From: Pantoea cypripedii
GTDB taxonomy: Bacteria; Pseudomonadota; Gammaproteobacteria; Enterobacterales; Enterobacteriaceae
Direction of reading: 5' to 3'
DNA: 64,000 nt
Assembly: GCF_011395035.1 (NCBI RefSeq)
Contig: NZ_CP024768.1
Location: 530,586 to 594,585 of the forward strand
Both the position numbers and the translations under genes were made by a program. Shown piece by piece: positions 25,951-34,977 of this stretch. How positions within the stretch are numbered: position 1 is the first letter of the stretch; each line of letters starts with the position of its first letter. The notes beneath the pieces are model-generated. The model did no database searches, was not told the origin of the DNA, and saw only the letters and a program-made list of their open reading frames with translations.

Positions 25951-26475
25951 TCAGGTGGCTGTGTTGAGAATCCGCAGGGATTCGCGATTGAAGGCGGGCA
26001 GATCGTCCGGGGTGCGGCTGGTGACCAGTTTGTCATCATCCACCACCACTTCTTTGTCGTAGAAGTCAGCACCGGCGTTGCGCAGATCAATAGCGATGGC
26101 TTTCACGCAGGTCATTTTGCGGCCGCGCACGCCATTGGCACTGATCAATAACTGTGGCCCGTGACAGATGGCAAACACCGGTTTCCCGCTGGCGACAAAC
26201 TCTTTGGTGAAGTTGACGAAACGATCGTCACCGCGCAACGTATCGGGTGAATGTCCGCCCGGCAGCAGCAGGGCATCGAACTCGGCTGCATCCACGTGAT
26301 CAATATCCTTATCGATTTTTACCTCGGCTTTGCCTTTTTTGCCTTTGACAGTCTTACCGGCTTTCATCTCAATGGTGACCACTTCATGGCCCGCTTTGGT
26401 GTAAGCCTCCGCCGGTGAGGTAAATTCTGAGTCTTCAAATTCATCGGTAATTAATACCGCAATCTTCTTGCTCAT
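25951..26475 (-). CDS. yhbO: DJ-1/PfpI-family protein YhbO (glyoxalase/deglycase type)
   Basis: 174 residues (E. coli YhbO 172). Nucleophilic Cys104 sits in FAICHGPQLL, with the acid/His partners typical of PfpI in the LLLPGGHSPDTLR and CHGP regions. E. coli YhbO protects against several stresses; reported activities are glyoxalase and repair of glycated protein and DNA, the latter debated. The start is MSKKIAVLITDEFED with a clear GGGAGAAAG upstream. Confidence 0.93.
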   Translation of the reverse strand: MSKKIAVLITDEFEDSEFTSPAEAYTKAGHEVVTIEMKAGKTVKGKKGKAEVKIDKDIDHVDAAEFDALLLPGGHSPDTLRGDDRFVNFTKEFVASGKPVFAICHGPQLLISANGVRGRKMTCVKAIAIDLRNAGADFYDKEVVVDDDKLVTSRTPDDLPAFNRESLRILNTAT

Positions 26476-26659
26476 CTTTCTCCCCCTTGTCGTGCTTGTG
26501 TATCAGATCAAGTGTGGTTGCCCACCTGCAAAACGCAAGCAGGTCAATTTTAGAGCGATTAAGCATGGAAAAATTCCTTCACCTGATAAACACTCAGGTT
26601 AATCCGTCGCGCCGTCCTGGTGCGATTTTCGTTATTCAGGCTGAATACGGGACTCTCTC

Positions 26660-27697
26660 ATGACTCAACTCACTTCTGCTGCTCCGGCAACGCGTTTTGC
26701 CTGGTGGAAACCGCTGTTGTTTCTGCTGGTGGTGGTCATTGGCCTCTGGTACGTCAAATGGCAGCCGTACTACGGCAAAGCCTTCACGGCGGCAGAAACG
26801 CATTCCATTGGTAAATCGATTCTGGCAGGCGCTGATGCCTCACCCTGGCGTGCCGCGCTGGATTACGCCATGGTTTATTTTCTGGCGGTGTGGAAAGCGG
26901 CGGTGCTGGGCGTGCTGCTGGGGTCGCTGGTGCAGGTATTGATCCCGCGTAACTGGCTGCTGCGGATGATGGGGCAAAACCGTTTTGGCTCGGCGCTGGT
27001 GGGCACTGGCCTCGGGCTGCCTGGCATGATGTGTACCTGCTGTGCGGCACCGGTGGCCGCCGGGTTGCGTCAGTCGCAGGTGTCCAGCGGGGCGGCGATG
27101 GCCTTCTGGCTGGCGAATCCGGTACTGAATCCGGCCACGTTAATCTTTATGGGGTTTGTACTCGGCTGGCAGTTTGCGGCAGTGCGGCTGGTGGCGGGGA
27201 TGATTATGGTGTTGGGCATTGCCTGGCTGGTACAGCGCAGCGTGCCGCAAAAGGTAGCACTCCCTGACGCTATGCCTGCAGCGCTGCCGGAAGAACCTTT
27301 TTTCCTGCGCTGGCTGCGCGTGCTGTGGCGGTTGTTCTGGAATACCATCCCGTTATATGTGATAGCGGTGCTGCTGCTGGGGGCGGCGCGCGTCTGGTTG
27401 TTCCCGCACGCGGATGGCGCGGTGGGCAATACGCTGTTTTGGGTGGTGGTGATGGCGCTGGCGGGGTGCTTGTTTGTTATCCCGACGGCAGCCGAGATCC
27501 CGATTGTACAAACCATGATGCTGGCGGGAATGGGCATCGCGCCAGCTCTGGCGCTGCTGCTGACATTGCCCGCCGTTAGCGTACCTTCGTTACTGATGTT
27601 GCACCGGGCTTTTCCGGCACGTGCCTTGTGGATAGCTCTGCTGGGCGTAGCCTTCAGCGGGATGCTGGTCGGGGTGCTCGCCCTGTGGCTGGCGTAA
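26660..27697 (+). CDS. yraQ: YraQ-type permease (UPF0718/DUF318)
   Basis: 345-residue integral membrane protein with about eight hydrophobic segments. The family signature GLPGMMCTCCAAPVAAG lies near residue 120, and NPVLNPATLIFMG follows. Members are putative permeases, some linked to arsenic or metal resistance; the substrate here is unknown. Its last 108 bases overlap the antisense 3' end of nrdG. In E. coli yraQ also lies near the yhb cluster. Confidence 0.88.
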   Translation: MTQLTSAAPATRFAWWKPLLFLLVVVIGLWYVKWQPYYGKAFTAAETHSIGKSILAGADASPWRAALDYAMVYFLAVWKAAVLGVLLGSLVQVLIPRNWLLRMMGQNRFGSALVGTGLGLPGMMCTCCAAPVAAGLRQSQVSSGAAMAFWLANPVLNPATLIFMGFVLGWQFAAVRLVAGMIMVLGIAWLVQRSVPQKVALPDAMPAALPEEPFFLRWLRVLWRLFWNTIPLYVIAVLLLGAARVWLFPHADGAVGNTLFWVVVMALAGCLFVIPTAAEIPIVQTMMLAGMGIAPALALLLTLPAVSVPSLLMLHRAFPARALWIALLGVAFSGMLVGVLALWLA

Positions 27698-28156
27698 ATA
27701 CCAGATTTTCTGATTGCGGCTGCCGCGCCACAGCAGCCGCGCATCTTTCTCTTCTTCGATAAAACGCCCGTCAATCAGCACGTCAATTTCCGCGATCACC
27801 TCACGTTGGGCATCGCTCAGTTCCGCCAGCTGATAGCCGGTCCACAACCAGATATCCTTATCCGGGCATTCGCGCCGCACGCGTTTCACCAGGCGACGTA
27901 TATGCGGCACGTTATGCGGATGCAGCGGATCGCCGCCGCTCAGCGACAATCCCTGACGCGGAATGCGCCGATCCTGCAAATCGGCGATCAATTGCTCCTC
28001 CATCGCCAGCGTAAACGGCACACCGGAATCCAGGCGCCAGGTGCTCTGGTTGTAACAGCCACGGCATTGGTGTTCGCAACCGGCGACAAACAGCGTGCAG
28101 CGTGTACCCGGCCCGTTAACGATATCGACGTCATAATAGCGATGGATATGCATCAT
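27590..28156 (-). CDS. nrdG: Anaerobic ribonucleotide reductase activating protein NrdG, C-terminally extended
   Basis: Radical-SAM enzyme that installs the glycyl radical on NrdD. The cluster motif CEHQCRGC corresponds to the CxxxCxxC of the family, followed by LSLSGGDPLHP. E. coli NrdG ends at HLR, residue 154; here the matching YLR at residue 155 is followed by 33 more codons, QPQGEHPDQHP onward, that lie entirely antisense to the yraQ coding end. The start overlaps the nrdD stop (ATGA), so translation is coupled. The extension has no recognised domain and probably reflects loss of the native stop codon. Confidence 0.93.
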   Translation of the reverse strand: MMHIHRYYDVDIVNGPGTRCTLFVAGCEHQCRGCYNQSTWRLDSGVPFTLAMEEQLIADLQDRRIPRQGLSLSGGDPLHPHNVPHIRRLVKRVRRECPDKDIWLWTGYQLAELSDAQREVIAEIDVLIDGRFIEEEKDARLLWRGSRNQKIWYLRQPQGEHPDQHPAEGYAQQSYPQGTCRKSPVQHQ

Positions 28157-30291
28157 CCCAGTTGTCCCGTATCCAGGTGTTTAACCCGACGTTGCACCTC
28201 TTCCTGCTTGCCAGCGTTAAACGGACGGGCATCCGGGCTGCCAAGATAGCCACACACGCGACGCGTCACCGAAACGCGTGCTGGATCGTGATTCCCGCAG
28301 CTGGGGCAGGTAAAGCCTTTGCTGGTGCAGCTGAACTCGCCGCTAAAGCCGCATTCGTAGCATTCATCAATCGGCGTATTGGTGCCGTAGTAGGGCACGC
28401 GGTCATAGCTGTAATCCCAGACATCTTCCAGCGCTTTGAGGTTGTGCTGGATATTGGGATATTCGCCGTAACAGATAAAACCCCCGCTGGCGATGGGCGG
28501 ATAGGGTGCTTCAAAATCAATTTTGTCGTAGGGATTGACCTTCTTCTCGACATCAAGATGGAAGCTGTTGGTGTAATAACCTTTGTCGGTGACGCCGGGT
28601 ACCACGCCAAATTCAGCGGCATCGAGGCGGCAGAAGCGGTCGCACAGATTTTCGCTCGGCGTGCTGTACAGGCTAAAGCCGTAGCCGGTTTCGGCTTTCC
28701 ACGCATCGACGGCCTGGCGCAGATGCTCGACAATCGCCACCCCTTTGGCGCGCAGATAATCGGCATCGTAAGGATGTACCTCGTTGCCGCTCAGGGCATT
28801 GAGGGTTTCATGCAGGCCGATATAGCCGAGCGAGATGGACGCGCGGCCATTGCGGAAAATCGGCCCGATGTCGTCATCCGCGTTGAGACGCACGCCACAG
28901 GCACCTTCCATATAAAGAATTGGCGCGACGCGTGCTTTGGTTTTTTCCAGCCGGGCGATACGTGTCATCAGCGCGCGTTTTGCCAGCGCCAGACGTTCAT
29001 CCAGCAGCGACCAGAAACGTGCTTCATCACCCTGTGCTTCCAGCGCAATGCGCGGCAGGTTGAGGCTGATGACGCCGAGATTATTGCGCCCTTCATGAAT
29101 ATGCTGCCCATTTTCCTTGTACACGCCAAGAAAGCTGCGGCAACCCATCGGGGTTTTAAACGATCCGGTGACTTTCACCACTTGATCATAATTCAGGATA
29201 TCCGGGTACATGCGCTTACTGGCGCACTCCAGCGCCAGCTGTTTGATGTCGTAGTTCATATCGCCAGCGCGACGGTTGATACCTTCACGGATAGCAAACA
29301 CCAGTTTCGGGAACACGGCGGTTTTATGGTTTTTGCCCAGCCCGGCAATACGGTTGCGCAGGATCGATTGCTGTATCAGACGCGCGGCCCAGTCGGTGCC
29401 GAGGCCAAAACCGAAGGTCACAAACGGCGTTTGTCCGTTAGCGGTATGCAGCGTGTTGACCTCATATTCCAGTGACTGAAAAGCGTCATAGCACTCTTTT
29501 TCAGTACGCGCGCGAGCATAAGCCTCGGCATCGTCAATCTGCCACTCGTGCGCGACGGCACGGTGTTTTTCCAGGCTCAGGGTGACGAAGGGGGCCAGCA
29601 CTTCATCAATGCGGTTGATGGTGGTGCCGCCGTAAATATGGCTGGCGACCTGAGCGATGATCTGGGCGGTGACGGCGGTCGCCGTGGCGATCGATTTTGG
29701 CGGTTCGATCTCGGCATTGCCCATTTTGAAGCCGTTGGTCAGCATGCCGCGCAGATCGATCAGCATGCAGTTAAACATCGGGAAGAAGGGCGAATAATCG
29801 AGATCGTGGTAATGGATCTCGCCGCGCTCGTGCGCCAGCACCACATCGCGCGGCAGGATTTGTTGCTGCGCGTAGTGCTTAGCCACGATGCCAGCCAGCA
29901 AATCGCGTTGGGTGGGGATCACTTTGCTGTCTTTGTTGGCGTTTTCATTCAGCAGGGCGGCGTTGGTTTGCTCAACCAGGCCGCGAATAGCGTGATGCAG
30001 TTTCCCGCGCTGCTCGCGTGCCAGATCGCGATCGTGGCGATATTCAATATAGGCGCGCGCCAGCTGTGGCCAGGGGCCGCTCATTAGCGTCTCTTCTACT
30101 GCACACTGAATGTCGCGAATATCCACTTCGTCGCGGGAAGCCAGTTGCTGACCTACCTCAGTCGCGACCTGGGCGCACCAGGCGCTATCGTTTACCTGGG
30201 CAGCGCGTGCTGCTGCCTGCACCGCACTGGCGATTCGCTGTGCATCAAAAGGCACTTTGCAGCCATCACGCTTAATCACTACCGTTGCCAT
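28153..30291 (-). CDS. nrdD: Anaerobic ribonucleoside-triphosphate reductase NrdD
   Basis: 712 residues, the E. coli length. It reduces NTPs to dNTPs without oxygen using a glycyl radical and formate. The ATP-cone (VIKRDGCKVPFDAQRI) is N-terminal. The catalytic barrel contains NNLGVISLNLPRIAL, a zinc-ribbon CYECGF...CPSCG precedes the end, and the radical glycine is Gly681 in RVCGYLGSPDARPF. Preceded by GGAGG eight bases before the ATG and by paired NrdR boxes. Operon with nrdG. Confidence 0.97.
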   Translation of the reverse strand: MATVVIKRDGCKVPFDAQRIASAVQAAARAAQVNDSAWCAQVATEVGQQLASRDEVDIRDIQCAVEETLMSGPWPQLARAYIEYRHDRDLAREQRGKLHHAIRGLVEQTNAALLNENANKDSKVIPTQRDLLAGIVAKHYAQQQILPRDVVLAHERGEIHYHDLDYSPFFPMFNCMLIDLRGMLTNGFKMGNAEIEPPKSIATATAVTAQIIAQVASHIYGGTTINRIDEVLAPFVTLSLEKHRAVAHEWQIDDAEAYARARTEKECYDAFQSLEYEVNTLHTANGQTPFVTFGFGLGTDWAARLIQQSILRNRIAGLGKNHKTAVFPKLVFAIREGINRRAGDMNYDIKQLALECASKRMYPDILNYDQVVKVTGSFKTPMGCRSFLGVYKENGQHIHEGRNNLGVISLNLPRIALEAQGDEARFWSLLDERLALAKRALMTRIARLEKTKARVAPILYMEGACGVRLNADDDIGPIFRNGRASISLGYIGLHETLNALSGNEVHPYDADYLRAKGVAIVEHLRQAVDAWKAETGYGFSLYSTPSENLCDRFCRLDAAEFGVVPGVTDKGYYTNSFHLDVEKKVNPYDKIDFEAPYPPIASGGFICYGEYPNIQHNLKALEDVWDYSYDRVPYYGTNTPIDECYECGFSGEFSCTSKGFTCPSCGNHDPARVSVTRRVCGYLGSPDARPFNAGKQEEVQRRVKHLDTGQLG

Positions 30292-30303
30292 TTAGCCTCC
30301 ATG

Positions 30304-30351
30304 AAACTATATGTTGTGGTTTTAATGAAGTGTAATGCCTACATATGGTGT
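30304..30351 (-). promoter_or_regulatory. Two NrdR boxes and a candidate promoter before nrdD
   Basis: AAACTATATGTTGTGG (30304-30319) and TGCCTACATATGGTGT (30336-30351) both fit the NrdR consensus acaCwAtATaTwGtgt. They start 32 bases apart, three helical turns. On the minus strand TTACAC and TATAGT with an 18-base spacer lie between and over them. NrdR, an ATP/dATP-sensing repressor, would block transcription when dNTP pools are high. A weak FNR-like TTGACCAGGCGCAA (30378-30391) lies further upstream. Confidence 0.75.
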
Positions 30352-30560
30352 TTGCGCGTGAATTAATTAGGCCGTTATTGACCAGGCGCAAAGAAGTTTC
30401 TGCAAAGCATGAAAGGCGCGCAATCTGTAACTCTGGCTAAACTGAAAAAGTTTTAACACGCCCATACTTCTGGTTTGCCTGGCTTGATTTGCGACGCGAA
30501 GCAGGTCTAATGGGCTTTTTGCCGGTTTTGATCCGACAATTTTCCACAAGGATGCCCTTC

Positions 30561-32945
30561 ATGCCTCTGCCCCGAACGCTGCTCGCCTGCTGTTTATCAA
30601 TGAGTTTTTCTGCTTTCGCGACACCGGCAGGTGACCTGCCGCTTATGCCCTGGCCGCAAAAGGTTGAACAGCCGCACAGCGGTGGGGCGTATCAGCTGAC
30701 ACCGCAACTCACGTTGCAAATCTCAGGCGATCATCTGGAGGGCGCTGAGGCGCGCTGGCTGGCACGCATCGCACGGCAGACAGGATGGCCGCTGTTACCG
30801 TCCGGTACGTCAGACGAAAAGGCCACCATTCGCATCCAGATTGCTGATGCGGTGGATCCGCTCCCCCAGCCGGACAGTGATGAGAGTTACCATCTGGTGG
30901 TCAACAGTGACGGCGTGCTGCTGGAGGCCAGAACGCGCTTTGGCGCGATGCGCGGCATGGAGACGTTGTTGCAGCTGATTGAAAATAGCGAAAGTGGCAC
31001 GGTGATCCCCTATGTCACTATCGACGATCAACCGCGCTTCGCGTGGCGGGGATTGCTGATCGATTCTGCCCGTCACTTTATGCCGGTGGAGACCCTCAAA
31101 CGGCAGATTGACGGCATTGCTGCGGCGCGCATGAATGTTTTCCACTGGCATCTGACCGACGATCAAGGCTGGCGCTTTGCCTCCAGCCATTATCCCCAGT
31201 TGCAGGAGAAAGCCAGCGATGGCCGCTACTACACCCAGCAGGAAATGCGTGATGTGGTGCAATACGCCATGCAGCGTGGCATCCGCGTGGTACCGGAAAT
31301 TGATCTGCCAGGCCATGCTTCAGCCATCGCGGTGGCGATGCCAGAGCTGATAAGCGCACCGGGACCGTACCCGATGGAGCGCGGCTGGGGTGTGTTCAAA
31401 CCCTTGCTCGATCCGAGCAATGAAGAGGTTTTCAACTTTATTAATACGCTGGTGGGGGAGGTGGCGGCGATCTTCCCGGATCCGTATCTGCATATTGGCG
31501 GCGATGAGGTTGATCCCACGCAGTGGAATGATTCCCCAAAGATTCAGCAATTTATGCGCGACCATGGGCTGAAAGACGCCCATGCTTTGCAGGCATGGTT
31601 TAATCAGCGGGTGGAAAAAATCCTGGAAGCGCATCAGCGGCAGATGGTGGGCTGGGACGAAATCTACCATCCCGATCTGCCGCACAGCATTCTAATCCAG
31701 TCATGGCAGGGGCAGGATGCGCTGGGGGAGGTGGTGAAAAATGGCTATCGCGGCATTCTTTCGACCGGCTTCTATCTCGACCAGCCGCAGCCTGCGGCTT
31801 ATCACTACCGCAACGAACCTTTCCCCCAGGGGTTGCATGGGCAGGATCAGTTGCAACCGGGTGAACAGGCGCAGAGCTGGCAATTCACCCTGCCGCGCCT
31901 GAAGGGTAGCCCGGTGCAGGGCAGTTTTACCCTGATTGACGGCAAAGAAGGCTGGCGCGGATTTATCGACTTCAGCGGAAAAGCGCGGCGTCTGGTCAGC
32001 CAGATTGACTGGCTGTCGCCCGGGCAGGTGACGTTCCGCGTTGATAGCTGGATGGGAGAAGTGCAGCCGGTGGTGACGCTGACGGAAAACAACCTGACCG
32101 GTTATATGCTGGTGGGTAATGTGCGTTATCCCACCGAGGGAAGCCGCCTGGTGCAGGTGCCAGCGGGTATCGCCCCATCGTTGCCGACAACGCAGCAACT
32201 GAGTGACAATCTGCTGGGCGGTGAAGCGGCGTTGTGGGCAGAAAACGTCAACAGCCAGATTATTGATATCAAACTCTGGCCGCGGACTTTTGTGGTGGCT
32301 GAGCGGCTGTGGTCTGCTGCTGATGTGAATGACAGCGACAACATGTACCAGCGTCTGCGCGCCATTGATCGCTGGGGCACGGTATCAGTGGGATTGCAGC
32401 AATATCGGCAGGCGGAAGTGCAGATGATGCGTCTGGCCAACAGTACCGATATCACCCCGCTGCGGGTGCTGAGCGAAGTGCTGGAACCGGCGCAGTATTA
32501 CACGCGCCAGCATCTGAAATTCCAGGCGGGGCACTACAACTATTTCGAACCGCTGAATCGGCTGGCCGATGTGTTGCCAGCGGAGAGTGAAGCGGTGCGT
32601 TTGCTGGATAAGCAGGTCGATGCATTGATTGCCAACCGTGAAAACCATCAGGCCGCCAACGCCATTCGCCAGCAGTTACAACGCTGGCTGAGCAATTGCG
32701 ACCGGGTAATGCCGCTGACGCTGCATAACTATCAGTTACACGCGTTGCAGCCGCAGGTGCAGCAGGTGGCTGAACTGAGTCGTATCGGGCTGGATTTAGT
32801 GGCGACGTTGCAGCGTAATCAGGCGTATGGCGCAGGCGAAGTGGCGCAGATGCAGGCAAAACTGGATGCTGCCGCGCAGGTGCAGGATGAAACGGTGCTG
32901 GCTATGGTGCGACCGCTGGAAAAATTATTGCGATCGTTCAAATAA
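30561..32945 (+). CDS. Exported beta-N-acetylhexosaminidase (GH20)
   Basis: 794 residues. A signal peptide (MPLPRTLLACCLSMSFSAFA) indicates a periplasmic or secreted enzyme. A GH20b-type N-terminal domain (about 25-155) is followed by the GH20 barrel. The catalytic pair is Asp315-Glu316 in HIGGDEVD, with FHWHLTDDQGWR and PEIDLPGHASA also present. The long C-terminal part completes the family length. It removes terminal N-acetylhexosamine from chitobiose-type sugars. The ATG at 30561 has AAGGA eight bases upstream; the ATG at 30552 is too close to it. It stands between nrdD and ridA, where E. coli carries tre and mgtA genes. Confidence 0.9.
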   Translation: MPLPRTLLACCLSMSFSAFATPAGDLPLMPWPQKVEQPHSGGAYQLTPQLTLQISGDHLEGAEARWLARIARQTGWPLLPSGTSDEKATIRIQIADAVDPLPQPDSDESYHLVVNSDGVLLEARTRFGAMRGMETLLQLIENSESGTVIPYVTIDDQPRFAWRGLLIDSARHFMPVETLKRQIDGIAAARMNVFHWHLTDDQGWRFASSHYPQLQEKASDGRYYTQQEMRDVVQYAMQRGIRVVPEIDLPGHASAIAVAMPELISAPGPYPMERGWGVFKPLLDPSNEEVFNFINTLVGEVAAIFPDPYLHIGGDEVDPTQWNDSPKIQQFMRDHGLKDAHALQAWFNQRVEKILEAHQRQMVGWDEIYHPDLPHSILIQSWQGQDALGEVVKNGYRGILSTGFYLDQPQPAAYHYRNEPFPQGLHGQDQLQPGEQAQSWQFTLPRLKGSPVQGSFTLIDGKEGWRGFIDFSGKARRLVSQIDWLSPGQVTFRVDSWMGEVQPVVTLTENNLTGYMLVGNVRYPTEGSRLVQVPAGIAPSLPTTQQLSDNLLGGEAALWAENVNSQIIDIKLWPRTFVVAERLWSAADVNDSDNMYQRLRAIDRWGTVSVGLQQYRQAEVQMMRLANSTDITPLRVLSEVLEPAQYYTRQHLKFQAGHYNYFEPLNRLADVLPAESEAVRLLDKQVDALIANRENHQAANAIRQQLQRWLSNCDRVMPLTLHNYQLHALQPQVQQVAELSRIGLDLVATLQRNQAYGAGEVAQMQAKLDAAAQVQDETVLAMVRPLEKLLRSFK

Positions 32946-32953
32946 CCTCGTTC

Positions 32954-33025
32954 GTAGCGGCGCGATTTAGCGCGCGGATTTTTCTGGCATCGCGCACGAA
33001 ATGGCGCGATAAATCGCGCCGCTAC
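32954..33025. repeat. Inverted pair of family-A intergenic palindromes
   Basis: GTAGCG plus GCGCGATTTAGCGCGC (32954-32977) and GCGCGATAAATCGCGC plus CGCTAC (33004-33025), head to head in the convergent gap between the GH20 gene and ridA. Same unit as at 25.9, 37.6 and 48.65 kb. Confidence 0.85.
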
Positions 33026-33031
33026 GTAGGA

Positions 33032-33418
33032 TCAACGGCGAACCGCGATCGCTTCGATCTCAATTTTCACGTCTTTCGGCAGACGCGCCACTTCCACACA
33101 GGAGCGTGCCGGGAAGCTGGCGTTGTGCTCGGTGAAAAAGGCTTCATAGGTGGCGTTAACGGTGGCGAAATCGTTCAGATCTTTCACGAACACCGTGGTT
33201 TTCACAATGTCGCCCACTTTCAGGCCAGCGGCTTCAACAATCGCCTTCACGTTTTCCAGCGACTGACGCGCCTGAGCGGAAACATCTTCCGCAACGGCAC
33301 CGGTTTGTGGATCCACCGGAATCTGGCCGGAGGTAATGATCATGCTGCCGAGATCCACGCCCTGTACATACGGACCAATCGCTGCCGGTGCTTTTTCAGT
33401 ACTGATTTCGCGAGACAT
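33032..33418 (-). CDS. ridA: 2-iminobutanoate/2-iminopropanoate deaminase RidA
   Basis: 128 residues, the E. coli length; a YjgF/YER057c/UK114-family trimer that hydrolyses reactive enamine/imine intermediates such as 2-aminoacrylate. Catalytic Arg105 lies in FPARSCVEVARLPKDV, and the strongly conserved IITSGQIPVDPQTG is intact. It sits 81 bases downstream of pyrI on the same strand, as in E. coli, and may be read through from the pyr operon. Confidence 0.96.
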   Translation of the reverse strand: MSREISTEKAPAAIGPYVQGVDLGSMIITSGQIPVDPQTGAVAEDVSAQARQSLENVKAIVEAAGLKVGDIVKTTVFVKDLNDFATVNATYEAFFTEHNASFPARSCVEVARLPKDVKIEIEAIAVRR

Positions 33419-33499
33419 TGTTTCTCCTTAAGAAAGTGCGCCGCCAGCTGCTGCCAGCGACGTGAAAATATCGACCCATTATAGGGACGATGCCGACGA

Positions 33500-33964
33500 T
33501 TACCAGTGACCGAGCACCACGTGATGCGCGAACTCTTTCTCACAATATTTGCACTTCAGGTGCACTTCGTTATCGCGCTTTTTCACCGCAAAACTGGAGA
33601 ACACCGGCTCGCTGCGGCTGATGCAGTTGCCGTTCGGGCAGGTCAGCACGCGTTCGATACGATCCGGTAAGGTCGGGGCGATCTTCGCCACCACTTCATA
33701 CTCGTCGATGCGGTTAACGGTGGCATGCGGGGCATACACCGCCAGCTGGTTGATCTGATCGTCGGTCAGAAAGGTGTTCTCGATCTTGATCAGATCTTTG
33801 CGCCCCATTTCGCCAGAAGGCAGATTCAAACCAATGGTGATGCGCTGATCGGTTTCCGTCAGGCGAAACAGCGACAGTAACTTAAAGCCGACCTGCGCCG
33901 GGATATGGTCAATCACCGTGCCGCGTTTGATGGCTTCAACCTGCAATTTGTTATCGTGTGTCAT
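33500..33964 (-). CDS. pyrI: Aspartate carbamoyltransferase regulatory chain PyrI
   Basis: 154 residues (153 in E. coli). Binds CTP/UTP (inhibitors) and ATP (activator) in the N-terminal half and zinc in the C-terminal half. The four zinc cysteines are visible in LTCPNGNCISR and KCKYCEKEF (last pair Cys138 and Cys141). Thirteen bases separate it from pyrB, with which it forms the dodecameric holoenzyme. Confidence 0.97.
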   Translation of the reverse strand: MTHDNKLQVEAIKRGTVIDHIPAQVGFKLLSLFRLTETDQRITIGLNLPSGEMGRKDLIKIENTFLTDDQINQLAVYAPHATVNRIDEYEVVAKIAPTLPDRIERVLTCPNGNCISRSEPVFSSFAVKKRDNEVHLKCKYCEKEFAHHVVLGHW

Positions 33965-33977
33965 GCTGTTTTCCTCC

Positions 33978-34913
33978 TTACAGGGCCAAATCGCGATTCA
34001 GGACCAGCGCCAGCAATGCCTGGCGGGCGAAGATGCCGTTACCGGCCTGCTGGAAATACCAGGCGTGCGGCGTGCTATCAACGTCGGTGGTGATCTCGTC
34101 GATGCGTGGCAGCGGATGCAGCACCTTCATATTATCGCGCGCCCCCACCAGGTCGCTGGCGCGCAGAATAAACTGGGCCTTAACGTTGGCGTATTCCGAC
34201 GGGTCAAGACGCTCTTTCTGCACGCGGGTCATATACAGGATATCCAGCTGCGGCAGCACTTCTTCGATGCTGTCATGACGTGACCAGCTGATGTTGCGCT
34301 CATCCAGCATATCGGTGATGTAAGACGGCATTGCCAGCGCATCGGGGGCGATAAAGAAGAAGCGGTTGCCATCGAATTTTGCCAGCGCCTGGGTCAGGGA
34401 GTGCACGGTACGGCCATATTTCAGGTCACCAACCATCGCCACATTCAGGTTATCCAGGCGACTCTGGGTTTCGCGGATGGTGAACAGGTCGAGCAGGGTT
34501 TGGGTTGGATGCTGGTTGGCACCGTCCCCGGCATTGAGAATTGGCACGCCGCCGGAAAATTCTGTCGCGAGGCGAGCGGCCCCCTCCTGCGGATGGCGCA
34601 TCACAATGGCATCAACATAGGTGCCAATCACCGAGATGGTATCGGCGAGCGTCTCCCCTTTTTTGCCGAGCGAGGTGTTGCTGCCGTCAGCAAACCCCAC
34701 CACCGAGGCACCGAGACGATGGATGGCAGTTTCGAACGACAGGCGGGTACGCGTCGAGGCCTCAAAGAAGCAGCTGGCGATGACGTTGTGCTTCAGCAGC
34801 TCCGGCTGCGGATGCGCTTTCAGCTGTGCAGCGGTATGCAGTACCAGCTCCAGCTCGTCGCGGCTGAGATCGTTAATAGAAATAATGTGCTTACGATATA
34901 GCGGGTTGGCCAT
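33978..34913 (-). CDS. pyrB: Aspartate carbamoyltransferase catalytic chain PyrB
   Basis: First committed step of pyrimidine synthesis: carbamoyl phosphate plus aspartate to carbamoyl aspartate. 311 residues, the E. coli length. Carbamoyl-phosphate binding STRTRLSF (about 53-60), the lysine-containing loop GSNTSLGKKGETL, GGVPILNAGDGANQHPTQ, and HPLPRIDEI near the C-terminus are all intact. Expression is controlled by the upstream attenuator, whose T-run ends 33 bases before the ATG. Confidence 0.97.
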   Translation of the reverse strand: MANPLYRKHIISINDLSRDELELVLHTAAQLKAHPQPELLKHNVIASCFFEASTRTRLSFETAIHRLGASVVGFADGSNTSLGKKGETLADTISVIGTYVDAIVMRHPQEGAARLATEFSGGVPILNAGDGANQHPTQTLLDLFTIRETQSRLDNLNVAMVGDLKYGRTVHSLTQALAKFDGNRFFFIAPDALAMPSYITDMLDERNISWSRHDSIEEVLPQLDILYMTRVQKERLDPSEYANVKAQFILRASDLVGARDNMKVLHPLPRIDEITTDVDSTPHAWYFQQAGNGIFARQALLALVLNRDLAL

Positions 34914-34945
34914 AGCTCTCTCCTCTGCGCTGCCGGATGACGGAC

Positions 34946-34977
34946 AAAAAAAAGCCCCTGCTTAAGGGGCTTTTTTT
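34946..34977 (-). terminator. pyrBI attenuator
   Basis: On the minus strand AGCCCCT pairs with AGGGGCT around a short TAAGC loop, flanked by an A-run before and eight T after. In the E. coli scheme, low UTP stalls polymerase, the ribosome on the leader catches up and melts the hairpin; high UTP lets it form and stop transcription. Confidence 0.88.

Noticed and set aside
28162..29475. 437-codon open frame on the + strand antisense to nrdD
   Set aside because: Antisense shadow of a full-length NrdD with all motifs intact.
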